A DNA stretch of 64,000 nucleotides from Bradyrhizobium agreste (GCF_016031625.1 NZ_JACCHP010000017.1:62001-126000); one strand, 5' to 3'. Numbered from the stretch's first letter, positions 1-9,618 are shown. The notes: generated from the letters alone by a model not told the origin. Program-made: numbers and translations.

Positions 1-2
1 CC

Positions 3-689
3 TATGCCGAGAAGGCGCGGGTGAAGGGCGACTGGCTGGTCGCTCTTCCGCAGGGCCTGTCGGCGCGCGATGCCATGGCGATCGGCACCGCCGGCTTCAC
101 CGCGATGCTCTCGGTGCTGGCGCTGGAGAAGCACGGCATCTCGCCGAAGAGCGGCCCGGTCGTGGTGACGGGCGCTGCCGGCGGCGTCGGCTCGGTCGCG
201 ATCGCCGTCCTCTCGAAGCTCGGCTACCACGTCATCGCTTCGACCGGCCGGCCCTCCGAGGCCGACTACCTGAAGCAGTTGGGGGCTGCCGAGATCATCG
301 ATCGCAATGAACTGTCGGCGCCGGCAAAGCCCCTCGCCAAGGAGCGCTGGGCCGGCGGCGTCGACAGTGTCGGCTCGACCACCCTCGCCAACCTGCTCTC
401 GATGACGAAATATGGCGGCGCGATCGCGGCCTGCGGCCTGGCCGCCGGCATGGACCTGCCGTCCTCGGTGGCGCCGTTTATTTTGCGCGGAGTGTGCCTT
501 CTCGGCATCGATTCCGTGATGTGCCCGATTGAGCCCCGGAAAGCCGCCTGGCAGCGTTTGGCCTCCGACCTTGATCGGACAAAACTGTCTGAAATCACTG
601 AGGAAATTTCGCTCGACGAGGTGCCGGACTGGGGCGCGAAAATCCTGGCCGGCCAGGTTCGCGGCCGCGTCGTGGTAAAAATTGTCTAA
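3..689 (+). CDS. acuI: YhdH/AcuI-type acrylyl-CoA reductase (MDR family), 5' truncated by window edge
   Basis: The reading frame is open from base 3, so the N-terminal GroES-like part lies outside the window. What remains is the NAD(P)H-binding Rossmann domain of a medium-chain dehydrogenase/reductase, with the glycine-rich motif VVVTGAAGGVGSVAIAVLSK near the start. The later segments SVGSTTLANLL and AACGLAAGMDLPSSVAPFILRG are typical of the YhdH/AcuI subfamily, which reduces acryloyl-CoA to propionyl-CoA with NADPH. The family is about 330 aa, so roughly 100 residues are missing. The subfamily call rests on remembered family features and is fairly sure; the physiological substrate is inferred. 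Confidence 0.8.
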   Translation, partial: YAEKARVKGDWLVALPQGLSARDAMAIGTAGFTAMLSVLALEKHGISPKSGPVVVTGAAGGVGSVAIAVLSKLGYHVIASTGRPSEADYLKQLGAAEIIDRNELSAPAKPLAKERWAGGVDSVGSTTLANLLSMTKYGGAIAACGLAAGMDLPSSVAPFILRGVCLLGIDSVMCPIEPRKAAWQRLASDLDRTKLSEITEEISLDEVPDWGAKILAGQVRGRVVVKIV

Positions 690-803
690 CGGCGTTCAGA
701 CTTTACCAACCAAGCTGCTTCAATGTCGCCATGGTTCGTATGGTAAGCAGCGGGTAAAGAGATAAAGGCATCGCCCGCTGCGGGGGTTGGTTCGGAGTTG
801 AGC

Positions 804-1391
804 ATGCTTGCGCGTATTGTGTTGGGGGCTGTCACGGCGGCAGCGACGTTTGCGCCGGCCATCGCTGGAAGCATGAACGCCGACGAAGCGCGCCGCTTCG
901 TGGCCGGCAAGGTGTTCGCCTTCACCTGTTTCGACGGCACCCGCGGTGCAGGCCGCATCCTCGATGATCTCGGCGCCGCCGGCGCCGTGCAGTTCTCGGG
1001 CTCGGGCCCCGTGAAACATCTCCGCCTGCCCGGCAACACGCTCCAGATCCGCGGCCAGAACGTCTGCGCCTCGATCAAGGGCATCCCGTTCGAGCCCTGC
1101 TTCAACCTGGAAAAGACCGACGATCGCAGCTTCCGCGGCTCGGTGTCGGGCATGGGCTTCGCCTATTGCGACTTCCATCACCAGGGCGGCAATCAGATGC
1201 TGATGGCGCGCGCCGCGGCGCGGCCGCGCTCGCTGCACAGGCCGGAGCATACCGGCTCGGTCGCCGCGTCGAACACCGAGGTCGCCGCGCGCGTGGAGAC
1301 GCCGCGTGTCGAGGGCAGCCGGCTCGAGCCGGTGAAGTCCGAGCCGGCGAAGAACGAGGGTCCGCTGGAGCTGCGCCGCTCCACGCAGTGA
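804..1391 (+). CDS. Secreted conserved hypothetical protein
   Basis: A 195-aa protein of unknown function. The ATG at 804 is preferred to a TTG two codons upstream because it starts directly with a signal peptide (MLARIVLGAVTAAATFAPAIAG), so the product is probably periplasmic. The mature part (about residues 25-135) has several cysteines (FTCFDGTRGAG, QNVCASIKGIPFEPCF, YCDFHHQ) that could form disulfides. The last 60 residues are low-complexity, rich in E, R, A and P. It resembles conserved Bradyrhizobium hypotheticals. A GC-rich hairpin follows the stop codon closely. Confidence 0.6.
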   Translation: MLARIVLGAVTAAATFAPAIAGSMNADEARRFVAGKVFAFTCFDGTRGAGRILDDLGAAGAVQFSGSGPVKHLRLPGNTLQIRGQNVCASIKGIPFEPCFNLEKTDDRSFRGSVSGMGFAYCDFHHQGGNQMLMARAAARPRSLHRPEHTGSVAASNTEVAARVETPRVEGSRLEPVKSEPAKNEGPLELRRSTQ

Positions 1392-1399
1392 TCTCGCCT

Positions 1400-1417
1400 G
1401 CGCGGGACAGCCCGCGC
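1400..1417 (+). terminator. Candidate hairpin terminator
   Basis: A 7-bp GC stem (GCGCGGG/CCCGCGC) with a 4-base loop begins 9 bases after the stop of the secreted hypothetical gene. There is no clear T-run after it, so termination is only suggested. Confidence 0.35.
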
Positions 1418-1554
1418 CATTGATCGTCGAAGATATCATCGAACACGAAGCCGCCCGCGTCGTAGTCATACGGACGACGGCTTTCATGTCTTGGTAGCTG
1501 TTGGGGCCCAAGTTTGCGCGCGGCCGGGGGGCGGTCCCACGCAAGGGTTCAACG

Positions 1555-1800
1555 ATGGCGCTCTATTTCTTCCGCATCAGTACCGGCCGCTATTCCGGCG
1601 CCGCCGACCTGCCGTACGAGTTCGAGGATCGCGCAGCCGCCTGGACCGAGATGACCGAGGTGTGCGCCAATCTGCTCAGTGGCATCGCGCGCAGTCTGAA
1701 GCCGAACGCCGAGTGGTCCATGGAGCTGCTCGACGAGGACAAGCAGCCGGTCTTTCGCATTAGCCTCGTCGGCGAGGCCATCGGATGCAGAGCGTCCTAG
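1555..1800 (+). CDS. DUF6894-type small protein
   Basis: An 81-aa protein starting MALYFFRISTGRYSG. It has the pattern of the small rhizobial DUF6894 family: an N-terminal xxYFFRxxxG strand, an acidic segment (YEFEDRAAAW) and a C-terminal strand of the type VFRISLVGEA. Function is unknown. The ATG at 1555 was chosen because the family begins just before the FF motif, although the frame is open further upstream. It stands alone between the secreted protein gene and the first chemotaxis gene. Confidence 0.6.
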   Translation: MALYFFRISTGRYSGAADLPYEFEDRAAAWTEMTEVCANLLSGIARSLKPNAEWSMELLDEDKQPVFRISLVGEAIGCRAS

Positions 1801-1985
1801 ATCCGACTTGAAGCTGCAATTTACAACTATGGCGGGATCATTTCCCTTCGCGCTCAATCATTTAGCGTAGAAAGTCAATATTTGAGCGAGGGATTCCGTT
1901 AACCAAATCGGAATGTGAAAAGCTCACTTCTTGGGCAATGGCGGAAGCCGACAATGACTCGGCTGCGCGTTCCTTCGGGGGAAAC

Positions 1986-3728
1986 ATGCCCATGTTGAGC
2001 CTTGTTCAGAATCTCAGGATCGGCACCAAGCTGGCGATTGCGTCGGCGCTCGGTGTGCTCCTGGTTGGAGCCATGATCGCAAGCCAGATGCTCGGCAATG
2101 CCGGCATCCGCGAGAGCAGCGAGAGCGCACTTGCGCAGCAGCAGATCGCGCGCGACGCGGTCAAGGCCGAGGTCGCGGTCCGCGGCATGCAGCTCGCGGT
2201 ACGAGACCTTCGTCTCGCCAATAGCTCGGCCGATATTCAGAAAGCCACCCAGAGCCTCGGTGACCAACAGAAATCGACGAATGCAGTGATCGATGAGATG
2301 CTGAAGCTTTCTCACGAGGCGGAGAACCGCGCTCGGATGGAGAAACTGAGATCGCTTGCCGCGAATTACGAAAAGGCCGCGCAGCAGATTGCGGGCGTGC
2401 GCGGCGAAGCCTTGGCCGCCAGTGGTGCAGACGGCGCCGCGCGCGCTGCGAAGCTCAGCGAAGACGCCATTCGCATCGCACGCGAGGTGACCCTGCCGAT
2501 TGCCGGCGAGCTCGACGTGCTGGTCGGTCAGATCGCCGATTACGCGAGGCACAAAGCCGAGGAGAAGAATGCCGCGGCCGCCGCACAAATGAGATCGAGC
2601 GAGCAGATCGCGATCCTGATCGGCGCACTCGCCATGCTCGTCCTCGTCGGCTCCTGGCTGATGTCGTTCCTGACCATCGCGCGGCCGATCCGTGCGCTCA
2701 CGGTCGCCATGGACAAGCTCGCCAGCGGCGATTTCTCCGTGGTTCTGCCCGGTCTCGGCCGCAAGGACGAAGTCGGCGGCGTCGCGGCCGCCGTCGAAAA
2801 GTTCAAGATCGTGTCGGAGCAGAAGGCGCGCGAGGAGGCCGAAGCCAAGATCAGGCAGGACCAGCTTGCGGCCGCGCAGCGCAAGGCCGAGATGCACAAG
2901 CTGGCCGACAGCTTCGAGGCCGCGATCGGTGAGATCGTCGACACCGTGTCCTCGGCCGCGACCGAGCTGGAAGCTTCCGCCTCGACGCTGACCGCGACTG
3001 CGGCGCGCGGTCAGGAGCTCACCACCATGGTTGCTGCCGCTTCCGAGGAAGCGTCCACCAACGTGCAGTCGGTGGCATCGGCGACCGAAGAACTGTCGTC
3101 GTCGATCACCGAGATCAGCCGGCAGGTGCAGGAATCCGCCCGCGTCGCCGGCGATGCGGTGAACCAGGCCCGCACCACGACCGATCGCGTCGGCGAGCTC
3201 TCCGCGGCAGCGGCGCGGATCGGCGACGTGGTCGAGCTGATCAACACCATCGCCGGCCAGACCAACCTCCTGGCGCTCAATGCAACCATCGAGGCCGCGC
3301 GCGCCGGCGAGGCGGGCCGCGGCTTTGCCGTCGTCGCCTCCGAGGTCAAGGCGCTTGCCGAGCAGACGGCGAAGGCGACCGGCGAGATCGGCCAGCAGAT
3401 CGCCAGCATCCAGACCGCCACCGAGCATTCGGTCGGCGCGATCAAGGACATCAGCCACACCATCGAGAGACTGTCGGAGATCTCCTCGACCATCGCAGCC
3501 GCGGTGGAAGAGCAGGGCGCGGCGACGCAGGAGATCTCCCGCAACGTGCAGCAGGCGGCGACGGGCACCCATCAGGTGTCGTCCAACATCACCGACGTGC
3601 AGCGCGGCGCGAGCGAGACCGGTTCGGCATCCTCGCAGGTGTTGTCCGCGGCGCAAATGCTGTCCGGCGACAGCAACCGGCTCAAGCTGGAGGTCGGCAG
3701 GTTCCTCGGCAACGTTCGCGCCGCCTGA
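1986..3728 (+). CDS. Methyl-accepting chemotaxis protein
   Basis: A 580-aa membrane chemoreceptor. The start at 1986 (MPMLSLVQNLRIGTKLAI) follows a GGGGG ribosome-binding run; an upstream in-frame codon would add only non-family residues. Layout: TM1 at about residues 15-35, a helical periplasmic sensor domain, TM2 (IAILIGALAMLVLVGSWLMS) near residue 210, a HAMP segment (ARPIRALTVAMDKLASGDF), then a long coiled-coil signalling domain. The conserved hairpin tip is present (TNLLALNATIEAARAGEAGR followed by GFAVVASEVKALAEQT). It should control the CheA/CheW pathway. The ligand is unknown. The 4014-5702 gene is a close relative of its cytoplasmic half. Confidence 0.93.
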   Translation: MPMLSLVQNLRIGTKLAIASALGVLLVGAMIASQMLGNAGIRESSESALAQQQIARDAVKAEVAVRGMQLAVRDLRLANSSADIQKATQSLGDQQKSTNAVIDEMLKLSHEAENRARMEKLRSLAANYEKAAQQIAGVRGEALAASGADGAARAAKLSEDAIRIAREVTLPIAGELDVLVGQIADYARHKAEEKNAAAAAQMRSSEQIAILIGALAMLVLVGSWLMSFLTIARPIRALTVAMDKLASGDFSVVLPGLGRKDEVGGVAAAVEKFKIVSEQKAREEAEAKIRQDQLAAAQRKAEMHKLADSFEAAIGEIVDTVSSAATELEASASTLTATAARGQELTTMVAAASEEASTNVQSVASATEELSSSITEISRQVQESARVAGDAVNQARTTTDRVGELSAAAARIGDVVELINTIAGQTNLLALNATIEAARAGEAGRGFAVVASEVKALAEQTAKATGEIGQQIASIQTATEHSVGAIKDISHTIERLSEISSTIAAAVEEQGAATQEISRNVQQAATGTHQVSSNITDVQRGASETGSASSQVLSAAQMLSGDSNRLKLEVGRFLGNVRAA

Positions 3729-3759
3729 CGGCGGCGTCTAACGCGCGCAAGTCGACCCG

Positions 3760-3783
3760 CTGGCGCTCAACGTCACCATCGAG
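3760..3783 (+). pseudogene. Possible relic of a chemoreceptor signalling domain
   Basis: Between the two chemoreceptor genes, 24 bases match the hairpin-tip coding sequence of the first receptor (3270-3293) at 21 of 24 positions when compared by eye. They translate as LALNVTIE, against LALNATIE. The surrounding 280 bases are otherwise non-coding. This may be the last trace of a third tandem receptor or of a recombination event. The match is short, so the call is weak. Confidence 0.3.
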
Positions 3784-4013
3784 CTGCGCGATGTGGGTCG
3801 CACTGCAAGCCATGGTTGCGGAACAGATGACTGCGACGACAGCAATCGCCGTAGTTTACCGTAGCTTCCTGTTAACGCCTGTTTGCAATGATTGGCGCAA
3901 TCTTACGGGATGAGAACCAGCCAGCATCGTTGAACTGACCCTGGCCCCGTCGTCCGTCGCGACGACTACGGCGCAGGCGATTTGCGTGCGCTGGTATGAT
4001 CGGGATTTGTGTG

Positions 4014-5702
4014 ATGTCGAAGTTGTCGATCGTCTTCAAGCTGCTGACCGTGCTGTCGGTCCTCGTGCTCTCGCTCGCCGGCGTCGGTGTGATGGCGATC
4101 GGCACGATGCAGAACATCAACGCCCATACCGTCGAGATCGCGGAGAGCTGGCTGCCGAGCGTGCGTGCGCTCGGCTCGATGCGTGCCGACATCAACGAGC
4201 TCCGCGTCGCGCTGCGTCTGCACCTGATGCAGGACACCGCCGAAGGCAAGGAGGCCGCGGAGAAGCGGCTGGCAGGCTTGCGTGAGCGCATCGAGAAGAC
4301 CCGCAAGGTCTACGAGCCGCTGATCACGGTCGCCGAGGAGCGCTCGCTGTACGAGCAATGGAGTAAGGCCTGGGCCGAGTATCTGAATGGCGTGCAGGAC
4401 GTGATGGCGTTGTCGCGCAAGAGCGTCGGGCGCTTCCCGACCGACGCCAACGAGCTGCTGCAGACCAAGGTCGCGAAGATGGCTCAGGCCGCCGATCCCT
4501 TGCTGCAGAAGGGCATCGAGCTCAACAACAGGGGCGCCGAGCTGGAGACCAAGCAGGCGGCCGACAGCTACGCCACCGTGTTCCGCGTGCTCGTCGGCAT
4601 CATCGTCGCTGCCGTCGTGATCGCGATCGGCGCCGCCTACTATCTCGTGCGCGACGTCTCGCGCGGCATCGCCTCGATCATTCGGCCGATGCAGTCGCTC
4701 GGCGAGGGCGACCTTTCGGCCGAGGTGCCGCATCGCGGCGAGAAGACCGAAATCGGCGCGATGGCGGATGCACTCCAGATCTTCAAGGAGGCGCTGATCG
4801 CCAAGAAAGCCGCCGACGAGGCGGCGGCGCGCGACGCCGAGGCCAAGATCGAGCGTGGGCGCCGCGTCGATGCCATCACCCGCAATTTCGAGGTCATGAT
4901 CGGCGAGGTGGTCGAGACCGTGTCGTCGGCCTCGACCGAGCTCGAGGCGTCCGCGGCGACGCTGAGCGGCACCGCGCAGCGCGGCCAGGAGCTCGCAACC
5001 GTTGTTGCGGCTGCGTCGGAGGAAGCTTCCACCAACGTCCAGGCGGTGGCCTCCGCCTCCGAGGAGCTGTCGTCCTCCATCACCGAGATCAGCCGCCGCG
5101 TGCAGGATTCGGCGCGGATGGCGGCGGAAGCGGTCGAGCAGGCGGCGCGGACCAACGAGCGCGTCAACGCGCTGTCGCAGGCGGCCGCCCGCATCGGCGA
5201 CGTCGTCGAGCTCATCAACACCATCGCGAGCCAGACCAACTTGCTCGCGCTGAACGCGACCATCGAAGCGGCGCGCGCAGGCGAAGCCGGCCGCGGCTTT
5301 GCCGTCGTCGCCTCCGAGGTCAAGGCGCTGGCCGAGCAGACTGCGAAAGCGACCGGCGAGATCGGGGCGCAGGTTTCGGGCATCCAGGCGGCGACGCAGG
5401 AATCCGTCAGCGCCATCCAGGAGATCGGCGGCACCATCGAGCGGCTGTCCGAGGTGTCCGCCGCGATCGCCGCCGCCGTCGAGGAGCAGGGCGCGGCCAC
5501 GCAGGAGATTTCGCGCAACGTTCAGCAGGCCTCGCTCGGCACGCAGGAGGTGTCGTCCAACATCACCAACGTGCAGCGCGGCGCGATCGAGACCGGCTCG
5601 GCCTCGAGCGAAGTGCTGTCGGCGGCGAAGTCGCTGGCGACCGACAGCACCCGCCTGAAGGTCGAAGTCGCGCAGTTCCTGGAATCGGTCCGGGCGGCCT
5701 GA
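4014..5702 (+). CDS. Methyl-accepting chemotaxis protein with four-helix-bundle sensor
   Basis: A 562-aa chemoreceptor. The ATG at 4014 (MSKLSIVFKLLTVLSVLVLS) opens with TM1. It is followed by a 4HB_MCP-like helical periplasmic domain to about residue 180, TM2 (VFRVLVGIIVAAVVIAIGAA), HAMP (IIRPMQSLGEGDLSAEVP) and the methyl-accepting domain with the hairpin motif LLALNATIEAARAGEAGRGF. The signalling half is nearly the same as in the preceding gene, while the sensor halves differ. That suggests tandem duplication and divergence, or sensor exchange. The ligand is unknown. Confidence 0.93.
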   Translation: MSKLSIVFKLLTVLSVLVLSLAGVGVMAIGTMQNINAHTVEIAESWLPSVRALGSMRADINELRVALRLHLMQDTAEGKEAAEKRLAGLRERIEKTRKVYEPLITVAEERSLYEQWSKAWAEYLNGVQDVMALSRKSVGRFPTDANELLQTKVAKMAQAADPLLQKGIELNNRGAELETKQAADSYATVFRVLVGIIVAAVVIAIGAAYYLVRDVSRGIASIIRPMQSLGEGDLSAEVPHRGEKTEIGAMADALQIFKEALIAKKAADEAAARDAEAKIERGRRVDAITRNFEVMIGEVVETVSSASTELEASAATLSGTAQRGQELATVVAAASEEASTNVQAVASASEELSSSITEISRRVQDSARMAAEAVEQAARTNERVNALSQAAARIGDVVELINTIASQTNLLALNATIEAARAGEAGRGFAVVASEVKALAEQTAKATGEIGAQVSGIQAATQESVSAIQEIGGTIERLSEVSAAIAAAVEEQGAATQEISRNVQQASLGTQEVSSNITNVQRGAIETGSASSEVLSAAKSLATDSTRLKVEVAQFLESVRAA

Positions 5703-5705
5703 CGC

Positions 5706-8417
5706 TTAGCTGCCCGTCTGCGGCGCGGCCGGCGGCGGTGCGATCTGCCGCCGGAACAGGATGCGCTGATAGAGCCAGCCGATCGCGACCAGCACGACGC
5801 CGAGGCACATGAACGAGAGTGCGCGGTAGACGCCGGTCAGCGTCCACACGTCGACCGCGAAGGCCTTGAAGATCGTCAGCGCGATAACGGCGGCAGAGGC
5901 GAGCCGCGCACGCTCCGAATTGACCAGGATGCCGACGCCGAGCAGCACCACGCCGAAGGCAAGCCAGCCGATCGAATAGGTGTATTGCTCGGCACTCGTG
6001 GTGCCGCCGTAGAGCAGGACCGGGCCGTGATAGAAGCGGCGGATCTCCAGCGTCACATAGCTGAGCGCGAACACCAGCGCACCACCCGCAATCGTGTTTG
6101 CGTATGCGACACGGCGGTGTCCCGCCACCGCGTAGGAGAGCAACAGCATCAGCACCGCCGGCAACGCATAGCCGAGCAGCAGCAGGTTGAACACGAGCCC
6201 GCCGACATTGACGCTGGAGAGCAGCATCGGGTTCTCCAGGATCAGGAGGCCGAACACGCTGATGAGACCGGCGATCGCCGTCAGCACGATCGCGCCGACA
6301 TTGTGCACGATGCTGTGGCTGCGCAGCCGCAGGCGCTCCAGGCCGATTGCCATGGCGAGCGTGACACAGACTTGCAGCGCGAACTCGAGCAGGGAGGGCG
6401 GCGAGGTCATGCGGCCGCCGGTCGCAAAGTGCCGGATCTCCATGAAGGCGAGCAGCGCGGTGAACAGGATCGCCGCGGTCTCGACCACGCGCAGCGGCGC
6501 GTCGTCGGCGCGGCGGCGCAGGAAGATGCTCGCGCCCCAGAACGAGGCGGCCGGCAGGCCATAGCCCCACAACAGCCAGTTGAAGATCGGCGTCGTGCCG
6601 ACGGCATCGCCGACGATGCGCGGATCATAGGCGATGCGCGCGGTGACGATCGCGGCGAAGACGGCAGCTAACCGGCGCAGCACCGGAATCGGCCGCTGCA
6701 ACGAGATCCAGGCGGTGCCGAGCGACATCAGCGCGAGGGCGATGGTGAGCCAGCCCTTCTCCAGGGCGAAGGTCAGCGCCAGCGCCAGCGCGCCGAGCGT
6801 ACCGGTCGCGAACAGCGCGACCGAGGTGGCAACGCCGGGCCGCTCTTCGCGGCGCATCAGCGCTTCGGTCGCGGCGCCAAAGCTGGCTGCGAGCAGCACG
6901 GCGAGGATCGCGAACGGGATCGAGCGGTCGAGATGGGCGATGCGCGCATAGAGCGCAACCAGGATGGCAATGGGCGTCGCGACGCCCGCCGCCGACCACA
7001 CCACGGGAATGATCGCCGAGTTCGAGCGGCCCTGCGCGAAAAAGCCCGTGACGCCAAAGCCGGCGGCGAAGATCGCGGCCGTCACCAGATGCAGCGTCAC
7101 CGCGCTGTCGGTCGCGACCGGGCCGACGCCCGGCATCGGGCCGCCCGGCAGCACCAGCATGTCAGGATTGGCGCGCACCGCCCATTCGGCGAACACGATG
7201 AACACGGTCGCCGCGGCTGCGCCCAGCGCGCCGGTCGCCGCCGGTGCACGCCAGGCGACGAACAGTGTGCCGCCAACCAGGAGCGTGAAGGCGATCAGCG
7301 CGAGATCCGCATGCGCGCTCGACAGTACGACCAGCATCGCGCCGAACAGATAGGCGCCGAGCGCGCCCGATGAGACCGGCTCGATCTCGCCGTCCTCCAT
7401 GCTGGGTCCGAACATGAAGCCGCAGACGACGAGCAGTGCGGCGAGCACGAAGCCGGCGATGGCATGGAGGGCGTGCGGCGCGACCTGCACCTGTTCGGTA
7501 TCGAGACCCGGGAAAATCCAGAGTACCGCGAAGGCAATGGTCGTGACCGCAAGCCAGCGCCATAGCCTGATGCGGGCGAGACCGAAACTCGCGGCCGTGA
7601 CGACCGCAAGATAGATGTAGAGCGCCCAATAATCCGGCTTGCCGGAGGAGACGAGGATCGGCGTCACGAAGGCGCCGACCACGCCGAGCCCGGCGAGCGC
7701 GGGGCCGTGCAACAGCGCCGCGGCCAGCGTGCCCATCGCAACGATGCCGAGCAGCACGAAGGCCGTCGCTGGCACGAGGAAGCCGTAGAGCGCGTAGGCC
7801 GCATAGATGGTCGCGAACGCCACCGCCGTTCCGGCCGCGGTGAGGATCGCGGGGATGTTGGCGATCGGCAGCGCCGCGATGCTCGAGATGCTCTCCTTGC
7901 GCCGCGTCCATTCGCCGGCGCCCAGCAATGCAGTGGCGAACAGGCCGCCGAGGAACACGCGCACGCCGGGGCCGAGCAGGCCGGCCTCGATCGAATAGCG
8001 CACCATGAAGAAGCCGCCGAGCGCGAGCGCGAGGCCCCCGATCCACACCACCCAGCGGGTGCCGAGCCGCTCCTCCAAGCCGGGTGCTACCTCCGGCACC
8101 GGTGGGGGCGCAGCGGCGCCCGTGCTCGACTCAAGCGGGGGCGGTGAAGTCTCTTCGGTGACGAGCGGAGGCGGCGTCGTTTCAGCTTCCGGCGCCAACG
8201 GCGGCGGCTCGGCGGCTGCAGTCGTGGCGGGGGCTTCGGCCTGCACCTGCGCGGGCACCAGCGGCGGCGGCTGCACCGGCCGCAGCGCGTAAAGCATCTC
8301 TTCGAGCGAGTTGAGCCGGCGGCGCAGGTCGGCCGCCTGGTTGGAGGCCTTGATCGCGATCAGGAAGGCGATGATCGCAATGATCAGCGCAAAGGCGTCA
8401 AACGGGCCGTCGAACAT
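5706..8417 (-). CDS. Large polytopic DUF2339 membrane protein
   Basis: A 903-aa inner-membrane protein. The start at 8417 (MFDGPFDAFALIIAIIAFLIAI) is supported by GGAGGC upstream; an in-frame ATG 13 codons earlier lacks this. Layout: an N-terminal helix, a short coiled coil (ASNQAADLRRRLNSLEEMLY), a Pro/Ala/Glu-rich linker (about residues 45-110), a conserved segment (LEERLGTRWVVWIGGLALAL), then more than 20 hydrophobic helices to the end. This is the DUF2339 architecture, whose role is unknown; a transport or envelope function is only a guess. It converges with the chemoreceptor gene, leaving 3 bases between the two stop codons. Confidence 0.85.
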   Translation of the reverse strand: MFDGPFDAFALIIAIIAFLIAIKASNQAADLRRRLNSLEEMLYALRPVQPPPLVPAQVQAEAPATTAAAEPPPLAPEAETTPPPLVTEETSPPPLESSTGAAAPPPVPEVAPGLEERLGTRWVVWIGGLALALGGFFMVRYSIEAGLLGPGVRVFLGGLFATALLGAGEWTRRKESISSIAALPIANIPAILTAAGTAVAFATIYAAYALYGFLVPATAFVLLGIVAMGTLAAALLHGPALAGLGVVGAFVTPILVSSGKPDYWALYIYLAVVTAASFGLARIRLWRWLAVTTIAFAVLWIFPGLDTEQVQVAPHALHAIAGFVLAALLVVCGFMFGPSMEDGEIEPVSSGALGAYLFGAMLVVLSSAHADLALIAFTLLVGGTLFVAWRAPAATGALGAAAATVFIVFAEWAVRANPDMLVLPGGPMPGVGPVATDSAVTLHLVTAAIFAAGFGVTGFFAQGRSNSAIIPVVWSAAGVATPIAILVALYARIAHLDRSIPFAILAVLLAASFGAATEALMRREERPGVATSVALFATGTLGALALALTFALEKGWLTIALALMSLGTAWISLQRPIPVLRRLAAVFAAIVTARIAYDPRIVGDAVGTTPIFNWLLWGYGLPAASFWGASIFLRRRADDAPLRVVETAAILFTALLAFMEIRHFATGGRMTSPPSLLEFALQVCVTLAMAIGLERLRLRSHSIVHNVGAIVLTAIAGLISVFGLLILENPMLLSSVNVGGLVFNLLLLGYALPAVLMLLLSYAVAGHRRVAYANTIAGGALVFALSYVTLEIRRFYHGPVLLYGGTTSAEQYTYSIGWLAFGVVLLGVGILVNSERARLASAAVIALTIFKAFAVDVWTLTGVYRALSFMCLGVVLVAIGWLYQRILFRRQIAPPPAAPQTGS

Positions 8418-8468
8418 GAAGCCTCCAGGCAACCGGCGGGCAGGGGCCGGTACCACAAATATCAGGAT

Positions 8469-9437
8469 CTAGCGCCGGGAGCGTACGCGCAAGCCCGGCG
8501 CGGGCCGCTCCTGGAGCACCTCGCGGCGGAAGCGGTAGAGCGCCGCCGGCCGTCCGCCCGTCTGTGTCGACATCACCCCGGTCGGTTCGACCAGGGCTTC
8601 CATTTCGACCAGGCGGCGGAAGTTCTGCTTGTGCAGGTGCCGGCCGGAGATCGCCTCCACCGTGTGCTGCAGTTCAGTAAGTGTGAATTCAGCCGGCAAA
8701 AGTTCAAAGACGACAGGACGATACTTCAGCTTTGCGCGCAGCCGCGCGATTGCCGTGGCGAGAATCCGGCGGTGGTCAAACCGCATCGAGGTCCCGAGCG
8801 GGGGAAGCGTCTTGCGCGCCAATGCCGCAGGACGGCCGTCGCGGCGTGCCTCCTCGATCAGCCCGGCCTCGTAGAGCAGCTCGTAGCGGTCGAGCACGCG
8901 CTCCTCGTCCCAGGGCGCGCCGTCGAGACCGAAATAGAACCGCACGCGATCCTTGCGTGGCAGCGCGCGCGTCGTCTCCGGCGTCTCCTCCTCGGCCCAC
9001 TTGGTCAGTGCGGGGATGATGTCGCGGGCGATGATCGCCGGCGGCTCGTCGCGCCAGTCTTCCCAGGGGAAGAAGCGATACCAGGGCGCGAAGCTCGCCC
9101 CGTTCGCGGCGAGTTCGCCGTCCACAGGGCGCGTCAGTGCGAGATAGCCGATCGACACCATATGGGCGCCGGTATCGCCAGCCTCGGCATGACGGCCGCG
9201 ATCGCCGAACGTGTAGAGCTGCTCAACGTAGCCGAGCCGCAGCCCCGCCTGTTGCTCGACCCAGGCGCGCAGGCCGATCTCGAACGTGCGGTGGCTCACC
9301 GCGTCGAACGGGCCGAACGGCAGGCCGGCGAGCCCGTCAGCGCCGCGTGCGGTCAGGATCAGCGGCTCGTGGTTCTCGATCGCGACGATGGCCGCGGTGA
9401 GTCCGATCTCGATCGGTGTCAGCAGCGTCTCGCTCAT
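8469..9437 (-). CDS. nadQ: NAD biosynthesis regulator, COG4111/NadQ-like
   Basis: A 322-aa protein with a Nudix-like N-terminal half (MSETLLTPIEIGLTAAIVAI, then GLPFGPFD and RTFEIGLRAWVEQQAGLRLGYVEQLYTFGDRGR) and a C-terminal winged-helix-like half (ELLPAEFTLTELQHTVEAIS, HLHKQNFRRLVEMEALVEPT). The classical Nudix catalytic box is not intact, in keeping with a ligand-sensing rather than catalytic role. In alphaproteobacteria this family (NadQ) is thought to repress NAD synthesis genes. The target genes are not in this window. The call is by family pattern; the sensed ligand is inferred. Confidence 0.7.
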   Translation of the reverse strand: MSETLLTPIEIGLTAAIVAIENHEPLILTARGADGLAGLPFGPFDAVSHRTFEIGLRAWVEQQAGLRLGYVEQLYTFGDRGRHAEAGDTGAHMVSIGYLALTRPVDGELAANGASFAPWYRFFPWEDWRDEPPAIIARDIIPALTKWAEEETPETTRALPRKDRVRFYFGLDGAPWDEERVLDRYELLYEAGLIEEARRDGRPAALARKTLPPLGTSMRFDHRRILATAIARLRAKLKYRPVVFELLPAEFTLTELQHTVEAISGRHLHKQNFRRLVEMEALVEPTGVMSTQTGGRPAALYRFRREVLQERPAPGLRVRSRR

Positions 9438-9468
9438 GCGTTGATGGTCGCGGATGTTGCTACAAACT

Positions 9469-9590
9469 CGTCATGCCCGGGCTTGTCCCGGGCATCCACG
9501 TTCGTCGTGCCGCGAGAAAGTTCGTGGATGGCCGGGACATAGGCGAGCGAAGCGACGCCGTCCTTCGGACGGCTATGCCCGGCCATGACG
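9469..9590. repeat. Palindromic intergenic repeat (CGTCATGCCCGGGC type)
   Basis: A long imperfect inverted repeat with arms starting CGTCATGCCCGGGC and ending GCCCGGCCATGACG, with an inner TCCGTCCTTCGGACGG hairpin. It lies between the NAD-regulator and phosphatase genes. Such elements are common in Bradyrhizobium intergenic DNA and may fold as mRNA hairpins. Confidence 0.7.
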
Positions 9591-9618
9591 GCAATATCTC
9601 CATTGTGACGACCAGCTG

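Noticed and set aside
1899..3656. 585-codon minus-strand open frame opposite the first chemoreceptor gene
   Set aside because: Shadow of a clear chemoreceptor; composition is Arg/Gly/Leu/His-rich and has no family pattern.
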